64,000 nucleotides of DNA, taken from Roseicyclus sp. (GTDB lineage: Bacteria > Pseudomonadota > Alphaproteobacteria > Rhodobacterales > Rhodobacteraceae). Within the stretch, counting starts at the first letter, position 1, and each line of letters begins with the position of its first letter. The stretch is from positions 186,001 to 250,000 of the forward strand of contig NZ_JAGYJN010000002.1 in the NCBI RefSeq assembly GCF_018402035.1, given 5' to 3'. A model generated the notes under the pieces. That model searched no databases. It was not told the origin of the DNA and worked only from the letters and a program-made list of their open reading frames with translations. The translations under genes and the position numbers were made by a program. This document shows positions 25,599 through 36,144 of the stretch, piece by piece.

Positions 25599-27143
25599 TC
25601 AGTTATTGGTCGCGACCATCGCGTCGGCGGCATGGGCCGCAAGCGCAATGTCGTAGGTGGAAACAAGCGCCGCGACCGAGGGGCCGATCATATCGGTCAC
25701 AAGGCTGGGATAGACGCCCAAAAGCAATGTCATAACGATCAGCGGTGCAAAAATCGCCCGCTCACGCCGATCCATGTCGGTGATGGATTTCAGGCTTTCC
25801 TTGATCAGATCGCCAAACACGACCCGGCGGTACAGCCACAGTGCATAGGCCGCCGACAAGATCACGCCGGTGGCGGCCAAGACGCCCACCCAAGTATTGA
25901 CTTGGAACACACCGATCAGCGTCAGGAATTCACCGACAAAGCCGCTGGTCCCCGGCAGGCCCACATTGGCCATGGTGAACAGCATGAACACCGCCGCATA
26001 GGCGGGCATGCGCACGACAAGGCCGCCATAGGCGTCGATGTCGCGGGTATGCATCCGGTCATAGATCACGCCCACGCACAAAAACAGCGCGCCAGAGATG
26101 AAGCCATGGCTGATCATCTGGAATATCGCACCATCGACACCCTGTTGGTTGGCGGCAAAAATCCCCATGGTCACAAAGCCCATATGGGCCACCGATGAAT
26201 AGGCGATCAGCTTTTTCATATCCTCCTGCACCATCGCCACAAGCGAGGTGTAGATGATCGCGATCACCGAGAGCCACAGGACCAAGGGCGCCATGATGTC
26301 AGAGGCGACGGGGAACATCGGCAAGGAGAAGCGCAAGAACCCATAGCCGCCCATCTTGAGCAAGATCGCGGCCAGCACGACCGAGCCCGCCGTCGGTGCC
26401 TGCACATGCGCATCGGGCAGCCATGTATGCACAGGCCACATCGGCATCTTGACCGCGAAGCTGGCAAAGAACGCGAGCCACAAAAGCATCTGCATCCCGC
26501 CCGCGATTTGCCAACCCATCAGGTTGATCGGCCCTGCGCCGAACTCATGCGCGAGCAGGTCAACGATATCGGTCGTGCCCGCATCGACATACATGGCAAT
26601 CATCGCCACCAGCATCAGCACCGAGCCGAGGAAGGTATAGAGGAAGAATTTGAACGCCGCATAAATGCGGTCTTTGCCGCCCCAAATCCCGATGATCAGG
26701 AACATCGGGATCAGCCCCGCCTCGAAGAACAGGTAGAACAGCACCAGATCAAGCGCCACGAAAACGCCGATCATCAGCGTCTCAAGCACCAAAAGCGCGA
26801 TCATGTATTCCTTGACGCGGGTATTGACGCCCCAGCACGACGCGATGGTGATCGGCATGAGGAACGTGGTCAGCAGCACGAACAACACGCTGATCCCGTC
26901 TACACCGAGCTTATAGGTCAGCCCAAAGAGCCAGGCGGTTTCCTCGACCAACTGAAAGCCGGTGTCGTTCGGGTCGAACTCCGTCAAGATCGCAAGCGAG
27001 ATCAAGAAGGTGGCACTGGTCGCAGCCAGTGCCAATCGTTTGGCGTTGAGTTGCGCCGCCGCATCATCGCCGCGCAAGAACACCGCAAGGATGACCGCCG
27101 CGATCAGCGGCAAGAAGGTGACGATGGAAAGCAGATTGTCCAT
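25599..27143 (-). CDS. nuoM: NADH-quinone oxidoreductase subunit M
   Basis: A 514-residue antiporter-like subunit of the complex I membrane arm. [19 protein letters not shown] and [18 protein letters not shown] are the conserved channel helices, with the Lys and Glu residues expected for proton transfer. Length is standard. It lies ten bases after nuoL and ten before nuoN in the operon. Confidence 0.96.
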   Translation of the reverse strand: MDNLLSIVTFLPLIAAVILAVFLRGDDAAAQLNAKRLALAATSATFLISLAILTEFDPNDTGFQLVEETAWLFGLTYKLGVDGISVLFVLLTTFLMPITIASCWGVNTRVKEYMIALLVLETLMIGVFVALDLVLFYLFFEAGLIPMFLIIGIWGGKDRIYAAFKFFLYTFLGSVLMLVAMIAMYVDAGTTDIVDLLAHEFGAGPINLMGWQIAGGMQMLLWLAFFASFAVKMPMWPVHTWLPDAHVQAPTAGSVVLAAILLKMGGYGFLRFSLPMFPVASDIMAPLVLWLSVIAIIYTSLVAMVQEDMKKLIAYSSVAHMGFVTMGIFAANQQGVDGAIFQMISHGFISGALFLCVGVIYDRMHTRDIDAYGGLVVRMPAYAAVFMLFTMANVGLPGTSGFVGEFLTLIGVFQVNTWVGVLAATGVILSAAYALWLYRRVVFGDLIKESLKSITDMDRRERAIFAPLIVMTLLLGVYPSLVTDMIGPSVAALVSTYDIALAAHAADAMVATNN

Positions 27144-27153
27144 GGATCGTCTC

Positions 27154-29238
27154 TCAGCCTCCGGCGCGCAGGCTCATCCAGGTGATGAAGAGGACGATCC
27201 CCAACACCATGGCGAAGGCATAGGTAAAGATATAGCCGGATTGCGCCCGGCCCGCGAGGCGGGTGATGAAAGGGATGACACCCATGGCCAGCCCATTGAT
27301 CCCACCATCGATGACAGCGCCATCACCACGCTTCCACAAAAAGCGACCAAGCCATTGGGCTGGGCGGATAAAGAGGAAATCGTAGATCTCGTCGAAATAC
27401 CATTTGTTCAACAAGAACAGGTAGAGATAGCGCTGGTTTTCCGCCAAGCGGCGCGGCAGCGACGGGTTGACGATGTAGAACCAATAGGCGGTCACAAAGC
27501 CAAGGATCATGGCAAAGAACGGGCTCCACTTGACCCATTTGGGCACTTCATGGGCTTCGTTCAGGATGTTGTTGTCGGGGGCGGCATGGATCGCGCCTTC
27601 GCCCGGCGCGCCGATCAGGTTGTAATGGGCATAGCCTTCGGCCTTGGGCTTGGCGTCTGCCCCATGCGCCGCATCGGTGACGGCGTGGCTTTCTTCGACC
27701 GCATAAGGCACGCCAAAGAAGCGGCCGACCTCATCGGTTTTGCCGAAGAAGGAATTGTACCACACCACACCCGCAAAGACCGCACCAACGGCCAGAACGC
27801 CAAGCGGCACCAACATGGTCCATGGGCTTTCATGGGCGTGATCATGCGTGTGCTTATTGCCGCGCGCCTCGCCGAAAAAGGTCAGGAACATCAACCGCCA
27901 AGAATAGAAGCTGGTGAAAACGGCGGCGACGATCAGCGCCCAGAAGGCATATTGGCCAAGCTGCCCGCCGAATGCATAGGCAGACTCGACCACCGCATCC
28001 TTGGAGAAGAACCCGGCGAAACCGAAATAGGTGGTGGGAATACCCACGCCCGTGATGGCCAGCGTGCCGATCATCATCGCGGCAAAGGTATAAGGGATTT
28101 TCTTCCGTAGGCCGCCGTAATTGCGCATGTCCTGCTCGTGATGCATCGCATGGATGACCGAGCCCGCGCCCAAAAACAGCATCGCCTTGAAAAACGCATG
28201 GGTAAACAGGTGGAACATCGCCACCGAATAGACGCCCACACCGGCGGCCACGAACATATAGCCCAGCTGCGAACAGGTCGAATAGGCGATCACGCGCTTG
28301 ATGTCGTTTTGCACAAGGCCCACGGTGGCCGCGAAAAATGCGGTCGCGGCCCCAAGGATGATGATAAAGTTCGTCGCAAAAGGCGCGTATTCCATCAAAG
28401 GCGACATGCGGCAGACAAGGAAAACACCCGCCGTCACCATGGTCGCCGCGTGGATCAGCGCCGACACCGGCGTCGGCCCCTCCATCGCGTCAGGCAACCA
28501 TGTGTGAAGGATCAATTGTGCCGACTTGCCCATCGCACCGATGAACAGAAGCATCGCAATGGTGTTGGCCGCGTTCAACTCCATCCCGAGGAAGGAAATC
28601 GTCATCTGGCCGAATTCCGCAGCCATCGGCAAGATCACATCGAACTGGATCGAATCCGACAGCCAGAACAGGCCGAAAATGCCCAAGAGAAAGCCGAAAT
28701 CACCAACACGGTTCACGATAAAGGCCTTCATCGCCGCCGCCCCCGCCGATGGCTTGCGGTAGTAAAAGCCGATCAAAAGGTAAGAGGCAACGCCGACCCC
28801 TTCCCAGCCGAAAAACAGCTGCAGCAGGTTATCGGCCGTGACCAGCATCAGCATGGCGAAGGTGAAGAACGACAAATAAGCAAAGAACCGCGGGCGGTAG
28901 CTTTCGCCTTCTTTGAAATTCTCGTCATGCGCCATGTAGCCAAAGGAATAAAGATGCACGAGCGCGGACACGCTCGTGATCACGATCAGCATGATCGCCG
29001 TCAGCCGGTCGATGCGGATCGCCCAATCGGTGTAGAGCGTGCCGCTTTCGATCCACGTAAACAGGCTATGGGTATAGGTCGTGCCGTCGAAGGTCAGGAA
29101 AATGACCCAAGACAACAGGCAGGACAAAAACAGCATGCCGGTTGCCACGACTTGCGCGCCTGTCTCACCGATCATGCGCCAGCCGAAGCCCGCGATCAGC
29201 GCACCAAGGAGCGGGGCGAAAAGGAGGATCGTTTCCAT
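27154..29238 (-). CDS. nuoL: NADH-quinone oxidoreductase subunit L
   Basis: A 694-residue distal antiporter-like subunit of complex I. The N-terminal two thirds carry the antiporter core ([20 protein letters not shown] and [18 protein letters not shown]); the C-terminal part, after a His- and Ala-rich loop of about 90 residues, includes the region that forms the long lateral helix and its membrane anchor. Length is toward the long end of the usual range, mostly because of that loop. It is five bases downstream of nuoK. Confidence 0.96.
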   Translation of the reverse strand: METILLFAPLLGALIAGFGWRMIGETGAQVVATGMLFLSCLLSWVIFLTFDGTTYTHSLFTWIESGTLYTDWAIRIDRLTAIMLIVITSVSALVHLYSFGYMAHDENFKEGESYRPRFFAYLSFFTFAMLMLVTADNLLQLFFGWEGVGVASYLLIGFYYRKPSAGAAAMKAFIVNRVGDFGFLLGIFGLFWLSDSIQFDVILPMAAEFGQMTISFLGMELNAANTIAMLLFIGAMGKSAQLILHTWLPDAMEGPTPVSALIHAATMVTAGVFLVCRMSPLMEYAPFATNFIIILGAATAFFAATVGLVQNDIKRVIAYSTCSQLGYMFVAAGVGVYSVAMFHLFTHAFFKAMLFLGAGSVIHAMHHEQDMRNYGGLRKKIPYTFAAMMIGTLAITGVGIPTTYFGFAGFFSKDAVVESAYAFGGQLGQYAFWALIVAAVFTSFYSWRLMFLTFFGEARGNKHTHDHAHESPWTMLVPLGVLAVGAVFAGVVWYNSFFGKTDEVGRFFGVPYAVEESHAVTDAAHGADAKPKAEGYAHYNLIGAPGEGAIHAAPDNNILNEAHEVPKWVKWSPFFAMILGFVTAYWFYIVNPSLPRRLAENQRYLYLFLLNKWYFDEIYDFLFIRPAQWLGRFLWKRGDGAVIDGGINGLAMGVIPFITRLAGRAQSGYIFTYAFAMVLGIVLFITWMSLRAGG

Positions 29239-29243
29239 ATGCC

Positions 29244-29552
29244 TCAGCCCTTCATGTTCGAGACATCTTCGACCGCGATGGTGCCGCGGTTACGGAAGAA
29301 GCAGACAAGGATCGCAAGGCCAATCGCGGCCTCGGCGGCAGCGACGGTCAGCACGAAGAGCGTGAACACCTGCCCCGTCAGATCGCCAAGGAAGGCTGAA
29401 AAGGCGACGAGGTTGATATTGACCGACAACAGCACCAGTTCAATCGACATCAAGATGACGATCACGTTCTTTCTATTGAGAAAGATGCCGAAGATGCCGA
29501 TCACGAAAAGTGCGGCGGCAACCGTCAGATAATGTTCCAGTCCGATCGTCAT
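29244..29552 (-). CDS. nuoK: NADH-quinone oxidoreductase subunit K
   Basis: A 102-residue three-helix subunit of complex [18 protein letters not shown] contains one of the conserved membrane Glu residues of the proton path, and the second is in [12 protein letters not shown]. The start is set at MTIGLEHYL, the usual beginning of the family; an upstream start is not conserved. The 134 bases between it and nuoJ are an unusual gap for this operon and hold two palindromes. Confidence 0.95.
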   Translation of the reverse strand: MTIGLEHYLTVAAALFVIGIFGIFLNRKNVIVILMSIELVLLSVNINLVAFSAFLGDLTGQVFTLFVLTVAAAEAAIGLAILVCFFRNRGTIAVEDVSNMKG

Positions 29553-29626
29553 CTCGTCCCTCCGCAAAGTGCCTGCGCACCCGCATCGTCGTATTTTTTG
29601 CACCGCGATTTCTCGCGGCCTTGTTG

Positions 29627-29676
29627 GAATTTTCGTACAAAAATTCGCATCATGCGATTATTCGTACGAATAATCG
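29627..29676. repeat. Paired TTCGTACGAA-type palindromes in the nuoJ-nuoK spacer
   Basis: A near-perfect 20-base palindrome at 29627-29646 (arms GAATTTT and AAAATTC around CGTAC, with one extra A) is followed at 29655-29676 by a perfect 22-base palindrome centred on TTCGTACGAA. A third version lies at 46284-46305. They could be protein-binding sites or RNA hairpins inside the nuo message. Confidence 0.7.
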
Positions 29677-29686
29677 GGTCAAAAGC

Positions 29687-30301
29687 TCATAGCCCCTGAC
29701 CCGGTTTTACATCTTTCAGCTCCAAGGCTTTTTGCGGGTCGCGCATCATCTGGGCGACCACGTTTTGGCGTTTCACATCCCCGCGATGGCGCAAGGTCAA
29801 AACGATCGCACCCACCATCGCCACCAGCAAGATCAGCCCCGAGAGTTGGAACAGCAAGATGTAGCGATCATAAAGGATCAGGCCCAAGGCTTGCGTATTA
29901 TGCGCTTGCTCCAAGGGCGGGATCGGATTGCCAAGGCGGGCATCCACACCTTCGGAAAACTCCCACACACCAAAGGCCAGCCCAAGCTGCATCAACAAGA
30001 CAACCCCAATCAAGGCGCCCAGGGGGAGATAGCTGGCCATTTCCGCCTTCAGCGCGGCAAAATCGATGTCGAGCATCATCACCACGAACAAGAACAGCAC
30101 CGCGACCGCGCCGACATAAACGATGATCAAAAGCATCGCGACAAATTCCGCCCCGATCAGCACGAACAGCCCCGCTGCCGACAAAAAGGCCAAGATCAGC
30201 CAGAGCACCGAATGCACGGGGTTGCGCGCCATGACAGTCAGCAAGCCGCCGGTCAAAAGCGAGATCGCGAAAAGGTAAAAGGTGAAATCGCCCATGCCCA
30301 T
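29687..30301 (-). CDS. nuoJ: NADH-quinone oxidoreductase subunit J
   Basis: A 204-residue membrane subunit of complex I with five helices and a polar C-terminal tail. [23 protein letters not shown] is the third helix with its pi-bulge, implicated in the quinone-driven conformational change; the start [12 protein letters not shown] and an alternative Met two residues later are equivalent. It directly follows the CMD-fold gene (one-base gap) and precedes the palindrome-bearing spacer before nuoK. Confidence 0.95.
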   Translation of the reverse strand: MGMGDFTFYLFAISLLTGGLLTVMARNPVHSVLWLILAFLSAAGLFVLIGAEFVAMLLIIVYVGAVAVLFLFVVMMLDIDFAALKAEMASYLPLGALIGVVLLMQLGLAFGVWEFSEGVDARLGNPIPPLEQAHNTQALGLILYDRYILLFQLSGLILLVAMVGAIVLTLRHRGDVKRQNVVAQMMRDPQKALELKDVKPGQGL

Positions 30302-30302
30302 C

Positions 30303-30719
30303 TTAACCGGTCTCCTTGGCGTCCAGCACCTCGGCCGCCAGTTCCATGGCCTTGTTCATTGCTGGAACACCGCCAAAAAGTGCCGCAAGCCCGATGGTTT
30401 CGGCCACTTCTTGCTTGGTGGCGCCCGCCTCGATGGCGTGGCGCACAGTCAGGCGGATCTGCCCCTCGGCCAGCGCGCCTTGTACGGTCAGCCCCAAAAG
30501 CGTGAGCAAAAGCCGGGTCTTGGCATCAAGCCCCGTCGGGTTGAACTGCTTGCCGAAAAACGCCTCGAGCATCTCTGCGGGCACGGTGGGCCACAGCTTG
30601 TCCATCTGCGCGGGGTTGAAGCCGCCCATGCCGGGGGTAAGTGTCTTCGTCCACGCCTCGGTCATTTCTTGGGCCTGGCGCATCATCGCTTCGAATGGGT
30701 TTTGGGGTGTGTCGCTCAT
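30303..30719 (-). CDS. Carboxymuconolactone decarboxylase (CMD)-fold protein inside the nuo operon
   Basis: A 138-residue protein. From about residue 60 it matches the CMD/AhpD-like fold, with [33 protein letters not shown] and [15 protein letters not shown] as the three conserved helices. It has no Cys at all, so it cannot use the redox Cys pair of AhpD; it is nearer to PcaC-type members, but no aromatic-degradation gene is near. It is wedged between nuoI (overlap of four bases) and nuoJ (one-base gap), so it is made together with complex I. An N-terminal segment of about 55 residues is rich in Met and Gln. Role unknown. Confidence 0.8.
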   Translation of the reverse strand: MSDTPQNPFEAMMRQAQEMTEAWTKTLTPGMGGFNPAQMDKLWPTVPAEMLEAFFGKQFNPTGLDAKTRLLLTLLGLTVQGALAEGQIRLTVRHAIEAGATKQEVAETIGLAALFGGVPAMNKAMELAAEVLDAKETG

Positions 30720-31210
30720 CGGTAGGGCGCATCCAATTCAAGATTGCGGGCAATCGCCGCTTCCCAGCGCGCGCCGTTGTCCAAAAGCTTTTCCTTGTCG
30801 TAGTAAAGCTCTTCGCGCGTCTCGGTGGCGAATTCGAAATTCGGCCCCTCGACGATCGCATCGACCGGGCAGGCCTCTTGGCAAAAGCCGCAATAGATAC
30901 ATTTGGTCATGTCGATGTCATAGCGCGTCGTGCGGCGCGATCCGTCCTCGCGCGGCTCGGCATCGATGGTGATCGCCTGCGCGGGGCAGATCGCCTCGCA
31001 CAATTTACATGCGATGCAGCGTTCCTCGCCATTGGGATAGCGGCGCAGCGCGTGCTCGCCCCGGAAACGCGGGGACAGCGGCCCCTTCTCATGGGGATAG
31101 TTGACCGTCACCTTGGGCGCGAAGAAATACTTCAGCCCCAAGCGCATGCCCGCCCAGATATCACCGAGCAGGAAATACTTGGTCGCGCGGTTCCAATCGA
31201 TCTGCGTCAT
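30716..31210 (-). CDS. nuoI: NADH-quinone oxidoreductase subunit I
   Basis: A 164-residue ferredoxin-like subunit that carries two [4Fe-4S] clusters (N6a and N6b) on the path to quinone. The two binding motifs are [12 protein letters not shown] and [16 protein letters not shown]. The chosen start [13 protein letters not shown] is family-like, and the N-terminal amphipathic helix follows. It lies one base after nuoH and overlaps the next (CMD) gene by four bases. Confidence 0.96.
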   Translation of the reverse strand: MTQIDWNRATKYFLLGDIWAGMRLGLKYFFAPKVTVNYPHEKGPLSPRFRGEHALRRYPNGEERCIACKLCEAICPAQAITIDAEPREDGSRRTTRYDIDMTKCIYCGFCQEACPVDAIVEGPNFEFATETREELYYDKEKLLDNGARWEAAIARNLELDAPYR

Positions 31211-31211
31211 C

Positions 31212-32249
31212 TCAGCCCCCCACAGCCCAGCGGGCATAAGCACCGCCGAAAACTTCGAACTTCGCCATGAAGGCCACGAAAACCACCCAGCCCAAGCTGA
31301 AGGGCAAGAAGACCTTCCAGCCCAACCGCATCAGCTGGTCATAGCGATAGCGCGGCACGATGGCCTTCACCATGGCGAAGAGGAAGAAGAAAAAGGCCAT
31401 CTTGGCGATCATCCACAACGGGCTGTCGGGGATGAAGGGGATGGGGCTGAGCCAACCGCCGAAAAACAGCAATGTCATCAACGCGCACATCAAGAAGATG
31501 GCGATGTATTCGCCCGCCATGAACAACAAGAACGGCGTTGAGGAATATTCGACCTGATAGCCCGCGACCAATTCCGATTCCGCCTCGGGCAGGTCAAAGG
31601 GCGGGCGGTTGGTTTCGGCCAGCGCCGAGATGAAGAACAAGAACACCATCGGCAAATGCGGCAGCCAGTACCAGCCAAACAGCCCGTAAGCGGTATCTTG
31701 CGCGGCCACGATCGCACCAAAATTCAGCGATCCGGTCGAGATGATCACCCCGATGATGATCAATCCGATAGAGACTTCGTAGGAAATCATCTGTGCGGCC
31801 GAGCGCAGCGAGCCAAGGAATGGGTATTTCGAGTTCGACGCCCAGCCACCCATGATCACGCCATACACCTCGAGCGAGGACATGGCGAAGACGTAAAGGA
31901 TGGCCACGTTGATATCGGCCAGCACCCAAGTCTCGTTGAAGGGGATGACCGCCCAAGCAAGGATCGCCAGCACAAAGCTGGTCATCGGTGCCATCAAGAA
32001 AACCGGGCGATCCGCACCGGCGGGGATGACAACCTCTTTCACGACATATTTCAGCGCGTCGGCCACGGTTTGCAACAGGCCGAAAACACCCACCACATTG
32101 GGCCCGCGCCGCATCATCACGGCGGCCCAGATCTTGCGGTCGCCGTAAACAAGGAACAACAGGCTGACCATGACAAAGCCGATCACAAGCAGGCTTTGCG
32201 CCGCCATGATCGCCATGAGGCCAAGAGTGGTCGAAAAGAAGCCGTCCAT
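31212..32249 (-). CDS. nuoH: NADH-quinone oxidoreductase subunit H
   Basis: A 345-residue membrane subunit of complex I with eight helices that forms much of the quinone chamber. [16 protein letters not shown] near residue 45, [17 protein letters not shown] in the charged loop and [15 protein letters not shown] at the end are the conserved signatures. The start at [10 protein letters not shown] is chosen because the longer open frame upstream covers a lipoprotein gene in another frame. It follows that lipoprotein gene by ten bases. Confidence 0.95.
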   Translation of the reverse strand: MDGFFSTTLGLMAIMAAQSLLVIGFVMVSLLFLVYGDRKIWAAVMMRRGPNVVGVFGLLQTVADALKYVVKEVVIPAGADRPVFLMAPMTSFVLAILAWAVIPFNETWVLADINVAILYVFAMSSLEVYGVIMGGWASNSKYPFLGSLRSAAQMISYEVSIGLIIIGVIISTGSLNFGAIVAAQDTAYGLFGWYWLPHLPMVFLFFISALAETNRPPFDLPEAESELVAGYQVEYSSTPFLLFMAGEYIAIFLMCALMTLLFFGGWLSPIPFIPDSPLWMIAKMAFFFFLFAMVKAIVPRYRYDQLMRLGWKVFLPFSLGWVVFVAFMAKFEVFGGAYARWAVGG

Positions 32250-32259
32250 GGGTCGCCCC

Positions 32260-32661
32260 TTAAACCGTCGGTATTCCTTGCTCGGCGCACGCGGCCGCCA
32301 CAACTTCGGCGTCGAGCGTCTGCAACCCCCGCGGGAGCGCCGGCGAGATGGTGTAAACCGCATCTGCGATCCAAACGCCACCCTGTTCGCGCAGATTTGT
32401 GCGGACATGTCGCGCAAAGCCGAAGCCGCGGATAAGGGCGTATTGCGCAGCCGCGCAGCGCGCGTAAGCGTCCACTTCGTCGCGGGCCGCGTCACCGCGC
32501 AATTGAACGCGGAAATTCACCAGATCATCGTCCAGCAATCGTGTCTCCACACCCTCGTAGCGCAGGGCTTCGGTGCGCGCGGCAGGCGCGTCTGTTGAGG
32601 TGCAAGAAGCCACGAGAATGGCCGCCAGACACAGCAGATGCGCACCATGCAGCTTTGGCAT
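32260..32661 (-). CDS. Hypothetical lipoprotein between nuoG and nuoH
   Basis: A 133-residue protein of unknown function. Residues 1-20 form a signal peptide ([13 protein letters not shown]) with the lipobox VASC, so the mature protein should be lipid-anchored in the periplasm. The rest has a mixed alpha/beta pattern with no recognised domain. The ATG at 32661 follows GAGTGAGGG, which overlaps the nuoG stop, so translation is probably coupled to nuoG. It occupies a place where related nqo clusters also carry an unidentified frame. Confidence 0.72.
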   Translation of the reverse strand: MPKLHGAHLLCLAAILVASCTSTDAPAARTEALRYEGVETRLLDDDLVNFRVQLRGDAARDEVDAYARCAAAQYALIRGFGFARHVRTNLREQGGVWIADAVYTISPALPRGLQTLDAEVVAAACAEQGIPTV

Positions 32662-32666
32662 GGCCC

Positions 32667-34688
32667 TCACTCCGCTGCGATGGCTGTCTTTTCGCGGGCT
32701 TTGGCATTGGCGGACAACTCCGCCATCAGCGTCGAGGCGCGCGCGATTGGATTGGTCAAGAAATGATCGCGCACCGCGTTCACAAAGCTCGCCGCGCCAA
32801 CTGTGCCCAAGGGCAGCGTATCGCCGCTATTTTCCGGCACCGCGTCAATCATCGCCAGATGCGGCACGGCCTTGATCAGCGCGTGGCGCAGTTCGGCCAA
32901 GCTGTTCCATGGCTGCGGCTGAGCGATCTCACCCGACAAGGCGCGCAAGATCGCCCAATTCTCTTTTGCCTCGCCCGGCGGAAAGCCCGCGCGCAGGGCA
33001 AGCTGGGGGCGGCCTTCGGTATTGACGAAAAGCCCCTGCTCCTCGGTCCAAGCAGCGCCGGGGAAAATCAGATCGGCACGATGCGCGCCCCGGTCACCAT
33101 GGCTGCCTTGGTAGATGACAAAGGGGCCAGCTTTGATATCGACCTCGTCGGCGCCGAGATTATAGACCACATCAGCGCTATCGACCGCGGCGGCAAGCCC
33201 GCCTTCGGTCACGGCACCGACATCCATCGCCCCAACGCGGGCAGCAGCGGTGTGCAAGATCAACAGGCCCGAGCCGGATTCGGCCGCGATTTGCATCGCA
33301 TGTGCCAAAACCGCCGCACCATCGGCCTCGCGCAGCGCGCCTTGGCCGAGGATGACAAGGCTATCCACACCCGCAGATGTGGTGTGGGTGATGCCGATCT
33401 GGCTGGCCAAGGCCGCCCGATCCGTGCCCAAATGAGTAAAGGGATAGGTCAGATCGACCGCTTCGCCGATCAGCGAGACCTGCGCGCCGCGCGTCCAAGC
33501 CTTGCGGATGCGCGCGTTCAGCACGGGCGCCTCAGCACGCGGGTTGGTGCCGATCAGCAAAATGGCGCGGGCCGCGTCGATATCTTCGATGCTGGCCGTG
33601 CCGACATAGGCCGCGCGGTTGCCCGCGGGCAGCTTGGCACCATCCACGCGGCATTCGACCGAACCGCCCTGCCCCTCAATCAGCTGCTTGAGCGCAAATG
33701 CTGCCTCGACCGGGGCCAGATCGCCGACCAGTCCCGCAAGCTTCTTGGCACCCTTGATCTTGGCGGCCGCAAGGCCCAGCGCTTCGGGCCATGTGGCCGC
33801 GCGCAGCTTGCCGTTTTCGCGGATATAGGGGCGATCAAGGCGTTGGCGGCGCAACCCATCCCAAACATAGCGGGATTTATCGCTCAGCCATTCTTCGTTC
33901 ACGCCATCATGGTTGCGCGGCAACAGGCGCATGACTTCGCGCCCCTTGGTGTCGATACGGATGTTGGAGCCCAGCGCATCCATCACATCGATGGACTCGG
34001 TCTTGGTCAGTTCCCAAGGCCGGGCGGTAAAGGCATAGGGTTTGGACGTCAGCGCGCCCACGGGGCATAGATCGACGATATTGCCCTGCAACTCCGACAC
34101 CAGCGAGGCACCCAGATAGCTGGTGATCTCGCTATCTTCGCCACGACCGGTCTGGCCCATCTCAGGCATGCCGCCCACCTCGGTGATGAAGCGCACACAG
34201 CGCGTGCAGGAAATGCAGCGCGTCATCTCGGTTTTCACCAAGGGGCCAAGGTCAAGGTTGTCGGCCGCCCGCTTGGGTTCGCGGTAACGCGAGAAATCGA
34301 CGCCATAGGCCATCGCCTGATCTTGCAGGTCGCATTCACCGCCCTGATCGCAGATCGGGCAATCCAGCGGATGGTTGATCAACAAGAACTCCATCACACC
34401 CTCGCGGGCCTTTTTGACCATGGGCGAGTTGGTTTTGATGACGGGGGGCTGCCCCTCGGGGCCGGGGCGCAGATCGCGCACCTGCATCGCGCAAGAGGCG
34501 GCGGGCTTGGGCGGGCCGCCCACGACCTCGACCAGACACATCCGGCAATTACCCGCAATCGACAGACGCTCATGATAGCAAAACCGCGGTATTTCGATGC
34601 CTGCCTGTTCGCAGGCTTGGATCAACGTCATCGCCGGATCGACCGCAATCTCGTGGCCGTCGATGATGATCTTGCGCAGGTCGCTCAT
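32667..34688 (-). CDS. nuoG: NADH-quinone oxidoreductase subunit G
   Basis: A 673-residue iron-sulfur subunit of the complex I peripheral arm. The N-terminal [2Fe-2S] domain has [15 protein letters not shown], then [19 protein letters not shown], the [10 protein letters not shown] cluster motif, and a molybdopterin-oxidoreductase-like domain to the end, which in complex I has lost its cofactor. It is the short alphaproteobacterial form, without the extra cluster region of E. coli. The start [11 protein letters not shown] is family-like. It is followed directly by a lipoprotein gene. Confidence 0.95.
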   Translation of the reverse strand: MSDLRKIIIDGHEIAVDPAMTLIQACEQAGIEIPRFCYHERLSIAGNCRMCLVEVVGGPPKPAASCAMQVRDLRPGPEGQPPVIKTNSPMVKKAREGVMEFLLINHPLDCPICDQGGECDLQDQAMAYGVDFSRYREPKRAADNLDLGPLVKTEMTRCISCTRCVRFITEVGGMPEMGQTGRGEDSEITSYLGASLVSELQGNIVDLCPVGALTSKPYAFTARPWELTKTESIDVMDALGSNIRIDTKGREVMRLLPRNHDGVNEEWLSDKSRYVWDGLRRQRLDRPYIRENGKLRAATWPEALGLAAAKIKGAKKLAGLVGDLAPVEAAFALKQLIEGQGGSVECRVDGAKLPAGNRAAYVGTASIEDIDAARAILLIGTNPRAEAPVLNARIRKAWTRGAQVSLIGEAVDLTYPFTHLGTDRAALASQIGITHTTSAGVDSLVILGQGALREADGAAVLAHAMQIAAESGSGLLILHTAAARVGAMDVGAVTEGGLAAAVDSADVVYNLGADEVDIKAGPFVIYQGSHGDRGAHRADLIFPGAAWTEEQGLFVNTEGRPQLALRAGFPPGEAKENWAILRALSGEIAQPQPWNSLAELRHALIKAVPHLAMIDAVPENSGDTLPLGTVGAASFVNAVRDHFLTNPIARASTLMAELSANAKAREKTAIAAE

Positions 34689-34772
34689 GGGGTGCGTTCC
34701 TTCCTCGGCGCGGGCAATGACAAGATCAGGTCCAAATGATCTCACCCGGGCACAGTCGCGGTTCGCCGTCTT

Positions 34773-35207
34773 TTAGCCCCCGCGAAGCAGTCTGCCAATG
34801 GGCGATCCGGTGGCGATTTCGTCGCGCCCCACGCGACAGGCCCCCGCGACGTCATCGGACCCCATCACACCACGCGCTGCGAAATAGTCACGTGCGAACG
34901 CGATGTAGCGATCTTGTTCCTTATCATCCTCGACATAGGCGGTCACCTCGGCCCGGTTAAAGCCAAGCGACATGGCGTGGCTGGCCAATCCCAGAAGGAA
35001 AACATTGGCCGCAAGATCGCGGCGCGCCAGATCGGGACAGGTCCGCTCGATATGGCGGCCAATGGTGATCGCCAACAACCCTTCATGCAGGCGCGGGTCA
35101 TTGCGTAGCGCATCGAAGCGATCCGCGCGCGCGCTGCCTACGACCGTCAAAAGCCCCGTTGCCGCCATCAACAGCGATATCGTCAGTATTTTTGCATAGC
35201 TGCCCAT
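34773..35207 (-). CDS. DUF5333-like exported protein in the nuo operon
   Basis: A 144-residue protein with an N-terminal signal peptide (ILTISLLMAATGLLTVVGSARA) and presumably a periplasmic mature part that begins DRFDALRNDP. It contains two Cys, in RTCPD and GACRV, which could form a disulfide. Length, location upstream of nuoG and sequence style agree with DUF5333 proteins found in the nuo clusters of Rhodobacteraceae; I recognise the family from context, not from a search. An AAGGTG ribosome site precedes the chosen ATG. Function unknown. Confidence 0.72.
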   Translation of the reverse strand: MGSYAKILTISLLMAATGLLTVVGSARADRFDALRNDPRLHEGLLAITIGRHIERTCPDLARRDLAANVFLLGLASHAMSLGFNRAEVTAYVEDDKEQDRYIAFARDYFAARGVMGSDDVAGACRVGRDEIATGSPIGRLLRGG

Positions 35208-35323
35208 CGGACCATCACCTTTTGCACGCACCCATTAACGCATAAATGGGGGTTCTGGCGAAGGTTATGCAATAACACCGCGGGCAAAGCGCGCATCACA
35301 GGCATGGCGCCGCCGAAAACGGC

Positions 35324-35581
35324 CTAAAGACGCACACCCCAAAAGGTGACGATCAGCCAAACCAGCCCAACGATCAGCACGACCGACAAGATCGCATAAA
35401 GTGCCGCTTCCATCCGCGCGGGCGTGTTCAGCATAATCGCCGCGCCAGCTGCAACCATGGCACCGACGACGATCCCAAGGATCGAGCCACCGATCCCCCA
35501 GTGATACCCAAGGATCATGCCCACAACGCAGCAGACCAGATAGATCGAGGCCAGCCCGTACCAATACCAACGCACCATCAC
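35324..35581 (-). CDS. Small membrane protein in the nuo operon
   Basis: An 85-residue protein that is nearly all hydrophobic, with three predicted helices: YWYGLASIYLVCCVVGMILG, a Gly/Ala/Val-rich segment, and a final helix ending TFWGVRL. A short charged loop (NTPARMEA) separates the last two. Two adjacent ATG codons can start it. No known domain is recognised. It lies between the lipoprotein gene downstream of nuoF and the DUF5333-like gene, in operon orientation, with gaps of 160 and 116 bases on either side. Confidence 0.65.
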   Translation of the reverse strand: MMVRWYWYGLASIYLVCCVVGMILGYHWGIGGSILGIVVGAMVAAGAAIMLNTPARMEAALYAILSVVLIVGLVWLIVTFWGVRL

Positions 35582-35741
35582 CTGCCGCCCTTACGCCGTC
35601 TTGCACCAGCCCGCTTGCCGGGGTCTTTCAACTTTGGTTGCAAATAATACGAAAGATCGACCAGTGCCGCAATGCAAGCGGCGCGCCGATATGGTGGCGC
35701 TGTGGCAGCTTTGCCGCGATTGTTATGGGGTGTTTGGGCGC

Positions 35742-36122
35742 TTAGCGCGCGCTGCAGCGGCCAGCAACAACAGGTTCGCCGGACGCGTTGCGGGTCACCA
35801 TCCAATCGCCGGTGCCCTCATCCATCACCCAATCGACCGAAGATGAACCCGTGCGCTCAATGCAATGGCGTGTCGCAACAAAGCGCGCGCTTTCGCGGGC
35901 ATCGGCAAGGTCCACACCGGGCGCACGCACCAAAACGGTGAAATCACGCCAAGTCTCGCCTGTGCTGAGCCGCGCATCATAAGGCAGGCCAGCACCACGC
36001 GGGCCGCGATCAAACTCACCACCGCAGGCCGCCAACAGCGCCACAAGACCAAGGCCACTGGCCACCAACGCGACCCGGCGCAAAGCCTTGCGCGCGACAT
36101 ATGTGGTTGATGCATGTGCCAT
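35742..36122 (-). CDS. Hypothetical lipoprotein downstream of nuoF
   Basis: A 126-residue protein with a long N-terminus (MAHASTTYVARKALRR), a hydrophobic core (VALVASGLGLVALLAAC) and the lipobox LAAC, which suggests a lipid-anchored periplasmic protein. Two further Cys (near ATRHCIE and VAGRCSAR) may form a disulfide in the mature part. The predicted start follows nuoF by 22 bases. The function is unknown; it is one of three small genes between nuoF and nuoG. Confidence 0.7.
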   Translation of the reverse strand: MAHASTTYVARKALRRVALVASGLGLVALLAACGGEFDRGPRGAGLPYDARLSTGETWRDFTVLVRAPGVDLADARESARFVATRHCIERTGSSSVDWVMDEGTGDWMVTRNASGEPVVAGRCSAR

Positions 36123-36144
36123 GCGGTCCTGCCCTTCCTTGCGA

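Noticed and set aside
28138-29532. A 464-codon open frame antisense to nuoL and nuoK
   Set aside because: His/Arg/Gln-rich shadow of hydrophobic codons read backwards; nuoL and nuoK are unmistakable.
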